Source of the DNA: an uncultured Rhizobiaceae group bacterium | GTDB taxonomy: Bacteria; Pseudomonadota; Alphaproteobacteria; Rhizobiales; Rhizobiaceae | DNA length: 64,000 nucleotides | Direction of reading: 5' to 3' | Assembly (NCBI GenBank): GCA_947501445.1 | Contig: CANMVS010000001.1 | Span: 434,001 to 498,000, forward strand | Shown here: positions 35,015-43,740 of the stretch, one piece after another | How the letters are laid out: every line of letters starts with the position of its first letter | Numbering within the stretch: position 1 is the stretch's first letter | Made by a program: the position numbers and the translations under genes | Notes under the pieces: model-generated | Databases searched by the model: none | Told to the model about the DNA's origin: nothing | Seen by the model: only the letters and a program-made list of their open reading frames with translations

Positions 35015-36247
35015 TCATACCGGTTCTCGCACCAGCACATTTTGATCAATCATGAAACGGCTGAATATAGGCAGGCTTGCCCCGCCAATCGCACGGGCTT
35101 CCGCCCCGACCTGGGCTTCGAGTATTTCCGGTTCCCGAATGCCCTGACGATCCAGTTCGGTGAACGCCTGTTTAATTGCCTGCACCAGTGTTGAGCGAAC
35201 AGATGTCGGAAATCCTCCGTCAATCAAGGCGGCATCGATATCAATGATGGCTGAGATCGAAACGATCGCAATGGCAATGTTGCGTGCGGTATCCCTTATC
35301 CAGTCTGCCATATAGGGACCAAAATCAGGCCATTCGTCAGGGCGCATCCAAAGGGGCGACGGATCAATGCCGGCATCTTTGAGGCGGTTTTCAAGAACGA
35401 AAATCGAAGCGTGGTTGAGCAGTTGTTCCGCCCCGCCGTTGGGGCCAGGCACCGGGATTGGGCCAAATGCGCCCGCGTTTCCTGAACGCCCGGGGAATAC
35501 GGCATGATTGAGCACGAGGCCCCCGCCAATAAAGGAACCGATAAAGAAATAGGCAAAATCGGTAAACTCGCGGCCCCGGCCAAAAACCAACTCAGCTCCA
35601 CAGGCAGCTGTTGCGTCGTTTTGAACAATTATGGGCAGGTCCGTTATTTCAGCCATGGCAATGGCAAAATCAAACGCCCGCCAGGCATCCATTTCACGCT
35701 GGGGCGCGCCGACCTGTTCCAACCAGTTCCACAGTTCGAATGGTGCGGCAATGCCCACCCCGGCAATGCGGGCCCGCGCTGTTTCATCAAGCGTATTGCA
35801 CAATTGCTCAAGTCCACGATTTACAAATGACATGATCTGTTCGGGCAATGGATAGGCAAATGTCTCATGCAACTGTTTACGCACGCCCCCGACAAAATCC
35901 ATCAGCACCAGGTCAGCACTCCGGCGACCTATTTTCAGCCCTATGGAATAGACCGCATCAGGATTGAGTGCCATGGGAATGGATGGCTGACCAACGCGGC
36001 CGCGTAGCGGTTCTCCCCTTACCAGCAATGAATCTTTTTCAAGCGAACGCATGATAACCGATACGGTCTGTGCTGACAGTCCAGTCCGACGGGCGATTTC
36101 CGCTTTTGCCAGACTTCCATGCCGGCGCACCAAAGACATCACGAGGCGCTCATTATAGGCCCTCACCCGCGTTTGGTTCGAACCACCGCTGGGATCAATG
36201 ATCCTGGCCCCAATACCAAGAACCGAATTGTCCGGTTCGGTCGTCAC
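35015..36247 (-). CDS. frcR: ROK-family transcriptional repressor, FrcR-like
   Basis: 410 residues from GTG 36247, with AGGAGG 7 bases upstream. The N-terminal winged helix (about 30-95) reads GSLAKAEIARRTGLSAQTVSVIMRSLEKD. The ROK sugar-kinase-like domain follows, with VQNDATAACGAELVFGRGR and FIGSFIGGGLVLN. The usual zinc-binding CxCGxxGC of ROK kinases is not apparent: after the GRSGNAGAFG segment the sequence runs PIPVPGPNGG. It is divergent from frcBCAK, the arrangement known from Sinorhizobium meliloti, and should repress that operon until fructose or a relative binds. The palindrome at 36334 is its probable operator. Confidence 0.88.
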   Translation of the reverse strand: MTTEPDNSVLGIGARIIDPSGGSNQTRVRAYNERLVMSLVRRHGSLAKAEIARRTGLSAQTVSVIMRSLEKDSLLVRGEPLRGRVGQPSIPMALNPDAVYSIGLKIGRRSADLVLMDFVGGVRKQLHETFAYPLPEQIMSFVNRGLEQLCNTLDETARARIAGVGIAAPFELWNWLEQVGAPQREMDAWRAFDFAIAMAEITDLPIIVQNDATAACGAELVFGRGREFTDFAYFFIGSFIGGGLVLNHAVFPGRSGNAGAFGPIPVPGPNGGAEQLLNHASIFVLENRLKDAGIDPSPLWMRPDEWPDFGPYMADWIRDTARNIAIAIVSISAIIDIDAALIDGGFPTSVRSTLVQAIKQAFTELDRQGIREPEILEAQVGAEARAIGGASLPIFSRFMIDQNVLVREPV

Positions 36248-36333
36248 GATTTCCTCCTAACAAGAATCAACCCGGCATCAGGGTACAAGCGCCGTTCTGC
36301 AAATTCTTCTGTTCATCAAACTTTGCCACAGCT

Positions 36334-36362
36334 AATAAATAAATCAAGTGGATTTATTTATT
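36334..36362. promoter_or_regulatory. Perfect inverted repeat, probable FrcR operator
   Basis: AATAAATAAATC (36334-36345) and GATTTATTTATT (36351-36362) are exact reverse complements around the 5-base spacer AAGTG. The right arm runs into the -35 box of the frcB promoter. An AT-rich perfect dyad of this kind between a ROK repressor and its target is what a ROK operator looks like. Confidence 0.75.
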
Positions 36363-36389
36363 GACAAGAGCACGAAATCGGTATGTGAT
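36361..36389 (+). promoter_or_regulatory. Putative sigma-70 promoter of frcBCAK
   Basis: TTGACA (36361-36366) and TGTGAT (36384-36389) with 17 bases between. The -35 box overlaps the end of the operator, so a bound repressor would block polymerase. The remaining 230 bases up to frcB are leader without a recognised gene. Confidence 0.55.
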
Positions 36390-36619
36390 TGTCATCAAGG
36401 GGTGTTTGATGGCAATTCCGGTTTTCCCGTTATTGCGATCTTCGTGCCTCTTATGTGAATTCGGGCTGGATACGCAAAACAGCGCCCAGCCTTGATAATA
36501 CGAAGCGACGCGGGTCTGCGAACTTGTGCAAATTGACCTCGCAAACATGCGTCACGGATGTCAGACCAGCCCCTGTCAGGGCCGGCTGGCAGCCATATTT
36601 TGTAACTGGGAGGAATATC

Positions 36620-37645
36620 GTGAAACGCTCACTCATTTCAGCAACTCTTGGGCTGGCCGCACTTGGCCTTGCCGGTATCGGAACTGCCAATGCGGCCGAC
36701 GTTGGCGCATGCCTGATCACCAAAACAGACACAAATCCCTTCTTTGTAAAAATGAAAGAGGGTGCCACGGCAAAGGCAGAAGAACTGGGTATCAATCTCA
36801 AGTCCTATGCAGGCAAGGTTGATGGCGATTCTGAAAGCCAGGTTGCAGCAATTGAAACCTGCATAGCCGATGGGGCAAAGGGCATTTTGATTACCGCCTC
36901 GGATACAAAGGGCATCGTCCCGGCGGTTCAACAGGCACGTGACGCCGGTCTTCTTGTCATTGCGCTGGATACGCCGCTTGAGCCGATTGATTCAGCCGAT
37001 GCCACTTTCGCAACGGATAATTTTCTTGCTGGAGAACTCATCGGTCAGTGGGCCGCCGCCGCGCTGGGTGATGAGGCAAAAAATGCCAAGATTGCCATGC
37101 TCGACCTGGCTGTCAGCCAGCCATCAGTGGGCGTTTTACGCGATCAGGGCTTCCTGCAGGGATTTGGCATTGATTTGAAGAACCCTGCAAAATGGGGCGA
37201 CGAAGATGATCCACGCATTGTCGGCAATGAAGTGACTGCCGGAAATGAAGAAGGTGGCCGTACTGCCATGGAGAATCTTCTGCAAAAAGACCCGGAAATC
37301 AACGTCGTCTATACAATCAATGAACCTGCTGCTGCCGGTGCCTACGAAGCACTCAAGGCGCTTGGCCGTGAGAACGATGTGCTGATCGTATCCGTTGATG
37401 GTGGTTGCCCCGGAGTACAGAACATTGTTGAGGGTGTCATTGGTGCGACGTCGCAGCAATATCCACTGCTGATGGCTTCCCTTGGCATTGAGGCTATTGC
37501 CGCCTGGGCCAAGGACGGCAGCAAGCCAGCCAATACGGAAGGCAAGGAATTTTTCGACACCGGCGTTTCACTTGTCACAGACAAGGCCGTTGACGGCGTT
37601 CCTTCAATCGACACCAAAGAGGGCATGGCCCGCTGTTGGGGTTGA
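36620..37645 (+). CDS. frcB: Fructose-type ABC transporter substrate-binding protein FrcB
   Basis: 341 residues from GTG 36620, which follows GGGAGGAATATC. The signal peptide runs to TANAADVG. Mature protein: [50 protein letters not shown] and [20 protein letters not shown]. It is of the CUT2 ribose class and close to FrcB of rhizobia, which captures fructose (and, less well, ribose and mannose) in the periplasm. A 12-bp stem-loop follows the stop and separates it from frcC, which fits higher expression of the binding protein. Confidence 0.92.
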   Translation: MKRSLISATLGLAALGLAGIGTANAADVGACLITKTDTNPFFVKMKEGATAKAEELGINLKSYAGKVDGDSESQVAAIETCIADGAKGILITASDTKGIVPAVQQARDAGLLVIALDTPLEPIDSADATFATDNFLAGELIGQWAAAALGDEAKNAKIAMLDLAVSQPSVGVLRDQGFLQGFGIDLKNPAKWGDEDDPRIVGNEVTAGNEEGGRTAMENLLQKDPEINVVYTINEPAAAGAYEALKALGRENDVLIVSVDGGCPGVQNIVEGVIGATSQQYPLLMASLGIEAIAAWAKDGSKPANTEGKEFFDTGVSLVTDKAVDGVPSIDTKEGMARCWG

Positions 37646-37664
37646 TCTTCATTCGGCTCTAAAG

Positions 37665-37693
37665 AATTCCCGGGCAATTAGTGCCCGGGAATT
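37665..37693 (+). terminator. Stem-loop between frcB and frcC (partial terminator or mRNA stabiliser)
   Basis: AATTCCCGGGCA (37665-37676) and TGCCCGGGAATT (37682-37693) are exact complements around a 5-base loop. Only a short T run follows, so read-through into frcC is expected. Such elements protect the 3' end of binding-protein mRNA in other ABC operons. Confidence 0.8.
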
Positions 37694-37815
37694 TTCCAGA
37701 CTCATACATACATTCCAAATGTTAGCGGCGTGCAGGCTCAAGTGACAGCTATGGGTTTATAACCTATTGTCAGGTGACTTTTGACACCAGCCACATGACA
37801 GCCGGGGAAACGACA

Positions 37816-38892
37816 ATGCCCGACACCATCCAAAAACCCGGACAGGATTTTGAACAGACACTCGATGAAAGTGCCTCTGAAGTCGCGTCCTTTGAACATA
37901 CGAAACACTCGGGAATTGAGCGTGTCCAGCACATGCTTCATTCAAATCCCGCGGCAGTTCCGCTGATCGTTCTGATCCTTTCGCTGATCATCTTTGGCGT
38001 CATAATCGGCCAGAAGTTCTTTTCACCCTTCGCGCTCACGCTGATACTGCAACAGGTTGCCATCGTTGGTTTTGTTGGTGCGGCACAAACACTCGTCATT
38101 TTGACCGCGGGAATTGACCTGTCGGTCGGTGCTATCATGGTGCTGTCGTCCGTGGTCATGGGACAATTCACATTTCGCTACGGATTGCCGGTTGAACTTG
38201 CGGTGCTGTGCGGTTTTGCCGTTGGTGGCCTGTGCGGTTTTATCAATGGGGCGCTGGTGGCGATTGTAAGACTGCCCCCGTTCATTGTGACACTGGGCAT
38301 GTGGCAGATCATTCTGGCAACCAATTTTCTCTATTCCGCCAATGAGACAATCCGAAGTCAGGACATATCCAAAGCCGCACCACTGCTGCAGTTTTTCGGC
38401 GAGAAAATCAAAATTGGCGGTGCTGTTCTGACCACTGGTGTCATTACCATGGTGCTGCTGGTTATCCTGTTGAATTATATACTCAATCATACGGCCTGGG
38501 GACGGCATGTATATGCGGTTGGTGACGATCCGGACGCTGCGCAATTGGCTGGCGTTCGCGTAAAGACGACGTTGATCTCGGTCTACGTTTGCGCCGGTTT
38601 GATCTGCGCCCTCGCCGGCTGGGTCCTTGTGGGCCGTATCGGTTCTGTCTCCCCGACTGCCGGACAATTTGCCAATATAGAATCCATCACGGCGGTGGTG
38701 ATAGGCGGAATCTCGCTCTTTGGCGGACGTGGGTCGATCCTCGGCATGATGTTCGGCGCATTAATCGTCGGTGTCTTTTCGTTGGGTCTGCGGATGATCG
38801 GTACAGACCCGCAATGGACATATTTGCTCATTGGCGTCCTCATCATATCGGCGGTTGCCATCGACCAATGGATCAGAAAGATTTCCGCATGA
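37816..38892 (+). CDS. frcC: Fructose-type ABC transporter permease FrcC
   Basis: 358 residues from ATG 37816, preceded by GGGGAA. After an N-terminal cytoplasmic tail of about 45 residues come about ten hydrophobic segments. Family blocks: VILTAGIDLSVGAIMVLSSV, PPFIVTLGMWQI and GGISLFGGRGSILGMMFGAL. The length and acidic N-terminal extension fit FrcC of rhizobia. Its stop overlaps the frcA start (ATGA). Confidence 0.94.
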   Translation: MPDTIQKPGQDFEQTLDESASEVASFEHTKHSGIERVQHMLHSNPAAVPLIVLILSLIIFGVIIGQKFFSPFALTLILQQVAIVGFVGAAQTLVILTAGIDLSVGAIMVLSSVVMGQFTFRYGLPVELAVLCGFAVGGLCGFINGALVAIVRLPPFIVTLGMWQIILATNFLYSANETIRSQDISKAAPLLQFFGEKIKIGGAVLTTGVITMVLLVILLNYILNHTAWGRHVYAVGDDPDAAQLAGVRVKTTLISVYVCAGLICALAGWVLVGRIGSVSPTAGQFANIESITAVVIGGISLFGGRGSILGMMFGALIVGVFSLGLRMIGTDPQWTYLLIGVLIISAVAIDQWIRKISA

Positions 38893-39665
38893 CCAAACCA
38901 ATTCTGACTGCCCGAAACCTGGTCAAAAAATACGGTCGTGTCGTTGCACTCGATCACGCTGACTTTGATCTTTATCCCGGCGAAGTTCTTGCTGTCATAG
39001 GCGACAACGGCGCTGGTAAATCCACAATGATCAAGGCGATCTCGGGCGCGGTTATCCCGGAGGAAGGTGAAATACACCTGGAAGGGGAGCAGGTCCGGTT
39101 CCAAACACCGCTGGAAGCGCAAAATGCGGGCATTGCCACCGTTTACCAGAATCTGGCGCTGTCCCCTGCCCTGTCTATTGCGGATAATATGTTTTTGGGT
39201 CGCGAATTGCGTAAACCCGGATTGATGGGCAGCCTCTTTCGCAAGCTTGATCGCCCGGCAATGGAAAAATTTGCCCGCGACAAGCTAAGTGAACTTGGCT
39301 TGTTGACGATCCAGAATATCGGTCAGGCTGTGGAGACACTTTCTGGCGGGCAACGTCAGGGCGTGGCGGTTGCGCGCGCCGCAGCGTTCGGCCCAAAAGT
39401 CATTATTATGGACGAGCCCACCGCAGCCCTTGGTGTCAAGGAGTCCCGCCGCGTGCTTGATCTCATTTTGGACGTCAAATCACGCGGCAACCCCATTGTT
39501 CTGATATCGCATAATATGCCGCATGTGTTTGAAGTTGCCGACCGAATTCACATTCACCGATTGGGACGCCGTTTGTGTGTCATCAATCCCAAGGAACACT
39601 CAATGTCTGACGCCGTTGCCTATATGACGGGTGCAAAAGTACCGGAAAACATGGAAGCTGCATGA
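38889..39665 (+). CDS. frcA: Fructose-type ABC transporter ATP-binding protein FrcA
   Basis: 258 residues, a single nucleotide-binding domain. This is unlike the fused two-domain RbsA type at 6033-7526 and is characteristic of FrcA. Walker A GDNGAGKST, signature LSGGQRQGVAVARAAA, Walker B VIIMDEPTAALG, and switch His in VLISHNM. A homodimer would power FrcC. Overlaps frcC (upstream) and frcK (downstream) by 4 bases each. Confidence 0.95.
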   Translation: MTKPILTARNLVKKYGRVVALDHADFDLYPGEVLAVIGDNGAGKSTMIKAISGAVIPEEGEIHLEGEQVRFQTPLEAQNAGIATVYQNLALSPALSIADNMFLGRELRKPGLMGSLFRKLDRPAMEKFARDKLSELGLLTIQNIGQAVETLSGGQRQGVAVARAAAFGPKVIIMDEPTAALGVKESRRVLDLILDVKSRGNPIVLISHNMPHVFEVADRIHIHRLGRRLCVINPKEHSMSDAVAYMTGAKVPENMEAA

Positions 39666-40300
39666 GCCACGGTCCACTGACTGACGTATTGGATGCCATT
39701 GACACGTGCGAACCGCGAAACGGACGCCGCCTGATCGCCATCGCCGGTCCGCCGGGCGTTGGCAAATCCACATTTTCGAACAGACTTTGCTCCATGCTCA
39801 ACAGCAGTGGTCACAGCTGCGCCATTGCACAGATGGATGGTTTTCATCTCGACAATGAAACGCTTGACCAAAATGGTTTGCGCGAACGCAAAGGCGCACC
39901 GGAAACATTCGACACGGGTAGTTTTGCAAATCTCGTCAAGCGCCTGCGAAAAAATGATCGTGCCGTCCCGGTACCATTGTTTGATCGTGACAGCGACAGC
40001 GTGAGGCAGGATTCCCAATTGATCCAACCCACATGCGAGACCGTGTTAATTGAGGGTAATTATCTCCTGCTTGACAGTCCCCCCTGGAAACCCCTGTCAG
40101 ACCTTTATGATTTAAAGCTGCTGTTGACGGCACCCATTTCTGTCCTGAAGAAACGTTTAACCGAGCGTTGGCTGGAACAGGGTTATTCACAGGTGGATGC
40201 GCAATTCAAGGCAGCGCAAAATGACATCCCCAACGCGGAAAATGTAATCAAAAACTCCCACGCTGCTGATCTTGTTATCACATCCGGCAACCCGGAATAA
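39662..40300 (+). CDS. frcK: FrcK-like P-loop kinase (uridine/pantothenate kinase fold)
   Basis: 212 residues. Walker A reads IAIAGPPGVGKSTFSNRL, followed by AIAQMDGFHLDNETLD, in which the D is the acid of the uridine-kinase/PRK type, and later TVLIEGNYLLLD. It is the fourth gene of frcBCAK, as in Sinorhizobium meliloti, where its exact substrate is unsettled. It may phosphorylate the imported sugar, but the family also includes nucleoside and pantothenate kinases. Confidence 0.9.
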   Translation: MSHGPLTDVLDAIDTCEPRNGRRLIAIAGPPGVGKSTFSNRLCSMLNSSGHSCAIAQMDGFHLDNETLDQNGLRERKGAPETFDTGSFANLVKRLRKNDRAVPVPLFDRDSDSVRQDSQLIQPTCETVLIEGNYLLLDSPPWKPLSDLYDLKLLLTAPISVLKKRLTERWLEQGYSQVDAQFKAAQNDIPNAENVIKNSHAADLVITSGNPE

Positions 40301-40486
40301 TACTGCGCCAAATCACCTGCTCTATTACGTTCCTGCACGATGTTTACCGCCTGCAAAATTGCATTGGGCGGCATTGGTCCAAAGCCGCTTTTATCAAGGT
40401 GGTACAGCGGACGAGCAGACCACCTTCAGGTTTGCACTCGGAACCTTGCTTAAAACCACTGTGGCAGATTGAAAACAAAATTTGCC

Positions 40487-40521
40487 TTGACAGCTTTGGC
40501 ATCGCGTCGCATTGTTAAGAT
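40487..40521 (+). promoter_or_regulatory. Putative promoter of the second sugar ABC operon
   Basis: TTGACA (40487-40492) is followed after 17 bases by CATTGT (40510-40515) and then TAAGAT (40516-40521); either could serve as a weak -10. The operator palindrome begins at once downstream. The 331 bases between frcK and the binding-protein gene otherwise contain no gene. Confidence 0.4.
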
Positions 40522-40565
40522 GTAATCGATTACAAAACGTCAAAAAGCGGTTTTCAATCGATTAC
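40521..40565. promoter_or_regulatory. LacI-type operator pair
   Basis: TGTAATCGATTACA (40521-40534) is a perfect 14-base palindrome with central CG. A second, partial copy CAATCGATTAC lies at 40555-40565, with palindrome centres 32 bases (about three helical turns) apart. Central-CG palindromes with AATCGATT are typical of LacI-family repressors such as those of alpha-glucoside operons. No LacI gene is in the window, so the regulator must be encoded elsewhere. Confidence 0.65.
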
Positions 40566-40631
40566 TTGTTTAACGGTCTTTTCAGATCAGACGGGTGTCT
40601 CGGGAGAACGACGCCCTCACGGGAGGTTTAT

Positions 40632-41873
40632 ATGCGTGGAATTAGGACAGCACTTGCGGCAACCACATTTCTTGCAGGGATAGGCGCGGCGACCGCGACC
40701 GACCTGGAAGTTACCCATTGGTGGACGTCTGGTGGCGAAGCAGCTGCGGTGAAAGTTATGGCCGATGCCTTTAATGCATCAGGCAACAATTGGGTGGATA
40801 GCGCCATAGCAGGCGGCGGCAATGCCCGTCCCATCATCATCAGCAGAATATCAGGTGGTGACCCGATGGGCGCGACCCAGATGAACACCGGCCGTGACGC
40901 TGAAGATCTGGTCAAAGCCGGATTGATGACCGACCTTACCGCGCTTGCCGAAAAAGAAGACTGGGCCAGCATCATTCGTCCGGCCAAACTGCTCGACAGT
41001 TGCAAATATGACGGCAAAATTTATTGCGTGCCGGTCAATATTCACTCTTTTCAGTGGATGTGGCTCAATCGTGGTGTTTTTGAAGACAACAGCCTGCCGG
41101 TACCAGCCAATTGGGACGAATTTGCAGCAGCAGCGCCACAACTGCGTGAAAAGGGAGTTATTCCCCTGGCGGTCGGTGGTGAAGCCTGGCAGATCAATGG
41201 CATGGCCGGCGTCTTCATGGTCGCACTGGGCGGCGTTGATCTCTACAGAAAAATTAACGTCGACAAGAACGTTGAAACCGCAAGCGGTCCGCAGATGACC
41301 CAGGTCTTTGAGGCAATAGCTGCGGCCCGTGATATGGTTGATGACGGTTTTGTTGGCCGTGCCTGGAATGATGCGGCCAATATGGTGATTACAGGAAAAG
41401 CTGGCGCCCAGATCATGGGTGACTGGGCACAGGGCGAATTCGGTGTTGCTGGCCTGACCGCAGGGAAAGAATATGACTGTCTGCCCGGTCTGGGTGTTAA
41501 CCCGGTGCTGGATACCGGCGGTGATGCCTTCTATTTTCCAAAACCGAAAGATAACAATCCGGAGATCGTGGCAGCACAACTGGAATTGGCTTCATTGCTT
41601 GTCTCAAAAGAAGTGCAGGTGGATTTCAACCTGAAAAAGGGATCCTTGCCAATTCGCGGAGACATTGATTTGGCGGCGGCCAATGACTGTATGAAAAAGG
41701 GCATCGCCATTCTCGAAAACCCCGACAATATTCTGCCGGGTGGCGAGCAGACCTGGTCCTCGGATTCAACCGGTCAGTTGGAAGATCTGTGGGTCGAATT
41801 CTTCACCGATCCGGATATGCCTGTCGCAGAAGCCCAGGCACGTTTTGTTGAAATCGTCGAGAACGCCGACTGA
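40632..41873 (+). CDS. Sugar ABC transporter substrate-binding protein (CUT1, glucose/glucoside type)
   Basis: 413 residues from ATG 40632, preceded by GGGAGGTTTAT; the longer frame to 40512 crosses the operators. Signal peptide cleaved near ATAT-DLEV. The mature start LEVTHWWTSGGEAAAVKVMA is typical of CUT1 binding proteins for glucose/mannose or glucosides. Also VPVNIHSFQWMWLNRGVF, AQIMGDWAQGEF and QVDFNLKKGSLPIRGDI. Four Cys residues (SCKYDGKIYC, EYDC, NDC) may form disulfides. It opens an operon of transporter plus oxidoreductase and isomerases. Confidence 0.92.
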   Translation: MRGIRTALAATTFLAGIGAATATDLEVTHWWTSGGEAAAVKVMADAFNASGNNWVDSAIAGGGNARPIIISRISGGDPMGATQMNTGRDAEDLVKAGLMTDLTALAEKEDWASIIRPAKLLDSCKYDGKIYCVPVNIHSFQWMWLNRGVFEDNSLPVPANWDEFAAAAPQLREKGVIPLAVGGEAWQINGMAGVFMVALGGVDLYRKINVDKNVETASGPQMTQVFEAIAAARDMVDDGFVGRAWNDAANMVITGKAGAQIMGDWAQGEFGVAGLTAGKEYDCLPGLGVNPVLDTGGDAFYFPKPKDNNPEIVAAQLELASLLVSKEVQVDFNLKKGSLPIRGDIDLAAANDCMKKGIAILENPDNILPGGEQTWSSDSTGQLEDLWVEFFTDPDMPVAEAQARFVEIVENAD

Positions 41874-41897
41874 TCCGCATTATGTGTCTATAGGCCA

Positions 41898-41926
41898 GGG
41901 AGCCGATCGATCACCGATCGGTTCCC
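41898..41926 (+). terminator. Stem-loop between binding-protein and permease genes
   Basis: GGGAGCCGATCG (41898-41909) pairs with CGATCGGTTCCC (41915-41926), a 12-bp stem with one G-T pair and a 5-base loop. No T run follows, so it should not stop transcription fully. Same size and position as the element after frcB, with unrelated sequence. Confidence 0.75.
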
Positions 41927-41947
41927 GCCTCCCCGGAGCATATCGTT

Positions 41948-42841
41948 ATGGCGCACACAGGCCGACCCAATCCATATTTCAAAAACCTGAACGCCAAGCT
42001 GGCGGCCACTCCGATGATCCTTACCGCACTCGTTATATTTGTCGGGTGTTCGGCCTGGACCGTGATCTATTCTTTCTCTGCATCACGGTCCCTGCCCGTA
42101 AACGAATTTGTTGGACTGGCCCAATACGAGCGGCTGTTCAGAACATCCCGATGGGACAAGTCAGTCGAAAACATAGCCATTTATGGTGTTGTTTCCTTAG
42201 TGTTTTCGCTGGTTGTCGGGTTTGTTCTGGCCGCCTTCATGGATCAGAAAATTCGTTTCGAAAACACATTTCGAACCATCTATCTGTACCCGTTTGCCCT
42301 GTCTTTCATTGTGACCGGGCTGGTGTGGCAATGGATCCTCAATCCGTCATTTGGCCTGCAGCAATCGGTTCGTGACCTGGGTTGGGAGGGTTTCACCTTT
42401 GACCTGATCGCCCATCGCGACACGGTGCTCTATGCCCTGCTCATAGCCGGTTTGTGGCAAGGAACCGGGTTTGTCATGGCGCTTATGCTTGCTGGTCTGC
42501 GATCGGTGGACGAGGAAATATGGAAAGCCACACGGGTTGATGGGATACCCAAGTGGAAAACCTACATTTTTGTTGTCATCCCGATGATGCGCGGTGTTTT
42601 TATCACCACTTTGGTGATTATCGCATCGGGGATCGTCCGCCTCTATGACCTTGTTGTTGCCCTGACCCGAGGCGGTCCGGGGATCGCATCCGAGGTACCG
42701 GCAAAATATGTTTATGACTTCATGTTCGAACGCGGCAATGTTGGTCAGGCGCTGGCAGCCTCAACCGTCATGCTGACCACGGTGCTGATCATTCTGATCC
42801 CGTGGGTCTATTTCGAATATGGCAAAAAGAAACACGGTTAG
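41948..42841 (+). CDS. CUT1 sugar ABC transporter permease 1 (MalF-like)
   Basis: 297 residues with six hydrophobic segments. The EAA loop reads EEIWKATRVDGIPKWKTYIF, the ATPase contact site. TIYLYPFALSFIVTGLVWQWI and a late SEVPAKYVYDFMFE are typical of glucose/mannose permeases of this class. It pairs with the permease 9 bases downstream. Confidence 0.93.
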   Translation: MAHTGRPNPYFKNLNAKLAATPMILTALVIFVGCSAWTVIYSFSASRSLPVNEFVGLAQYERLFRTSRWDKSVENIAIYGVVSLVFSLVVGFVLAAFMDQKIRFENTFRTIYLYPFALSFIVTGLVWQWILNPSFGLQQSVRDLGWEGFTFDLIAHRDTVLYALLIAGLWQGTGFVMALMLAGLRSVDEEIWKATRVDGIPKWKTYIFVVIPMMRGVFITTLVIIASGIVRLYDLVVALTRGGPGIASEVPAKYVYDFMFERGNVGQALAASTVMLTTVLIILIPWVYFEYGKKKHG

Positions 42842-42850
42842 GGGATCAAA

Positions 42851-43735
42851 ATGTCTATTGAACCAATTGGCCGACGTCCGCGCCGTGTATTCAACCCCAC
42901 CAGGATCATGATCTATTGTGTGCTTGGGGTTGCCGCAATCTACTACCTGTTGCCATTGTATATCATGGTGATGACATCCCTCAAGGGAATGCCGGAAATC
43001 AGGCTTGGTAATATATTCTCGCCACCGGTCGAAGTCACTTTCGAACCCTGGGTCAAGGCATGGGATACAGCCTGTACCGGCCTTTACTGCGAAGGTCTGA
43101 AGGTTGGTTTCTGGAACTCGGTAAAGATCCTCATCCCAAGTGTCGTCATTTCCATCGCCATCGCTTCGGTCAATGGGTATGCCCTGTCCTTCTGGCGATT
43201 TCGTGGTGCAGAAGTCTTTTTCACCATCCTGATATTCGGATCATTCATTCCCTATCAGGTGATGCTTTATCCACTCGTTATCATTACCCGCGAACTGGGC
43301 ATTTTCGGATCAATCACCGGCATTATCATGATCCATACGATCTTCGGCATGCCAATCCTGACCTTGCTGTTTCGCAACTACTTCGCATCCCTGCCACAGG
43401 AACTGTTCAAGGCAGCGCGTGTCGATGGGGCGGGGTTTTGGGGCATATTCCTGAAAATCATGGTGCCAATGTCACCGCCAATCTTTGTGGTCGCCATTAT
43501 CCTGCAGGTCACCGGTATCTGGAATGACTTCCTGTTCGGCGTGATATTTGCCGGAACGAAGAATTTTCCCATGACCGTACAACTCAACAATATCGTCAAT
43601 TCCACACAGGGCGTGAAGGAATACAACGTCAATATGGCTGCGACCATCCTGACGGGTGCTGTGCCGCTGGCGATATATTTTCTGTCCGGCAAATACTTTG
43701 TACGCGGCATCGCCGCTGGCGCAGTCAAAGGTTAG
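42851..43735 (+). CDS. CUT1 sugar ABC transporter permease 2 (MalG-like)
   Basis: 294 residues, six hydrophobic segments. The EAA loop is QELFKAARVDGAGFWGIFLK, with the usual MVPMSPPIF following, and the C-terminus ends in the SGKYFVRGIAAGAVKG typical of MalG-type partners. Forms the heterodimeric pore with the gene before it. GGGGATCAAA precedes the ATG. Confidence 0.94.
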   Translation: MSIEPIGRRPRRVFNPTRIMIYCVLGVAAIYYLLPLYIMVMTSLKGMPEIRLGNIFSPPVEVTFEPWVKAWDTACTGLYCEGLKVGFWNSVKILIPSVVISIAIASVNGYALSFWRFRGAEVFFTILIFGSFIPYQVMLYPLVIITRELGIFGSITGIIMIHTIFGMPILTLLFRNYFASLPQELFKAARVDGAGFWGIFLKIMVPMSPPIFVVAIILQVTGIWNDFLFGVIFAGTKNFPMTVQLNNIVNSTQGVKEYNVNMAATILTGAVPLAIYFLSGKYFVRGIAAGAVKG

Positions 43736-43740
43736 ATTCC

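Noticed and set aside
38023-38667. 214-codon minus-strand frame inside frcC
   Set aside because: Antisense of a conserved permease with a Gln/His/Asp-rich product; no independent support.
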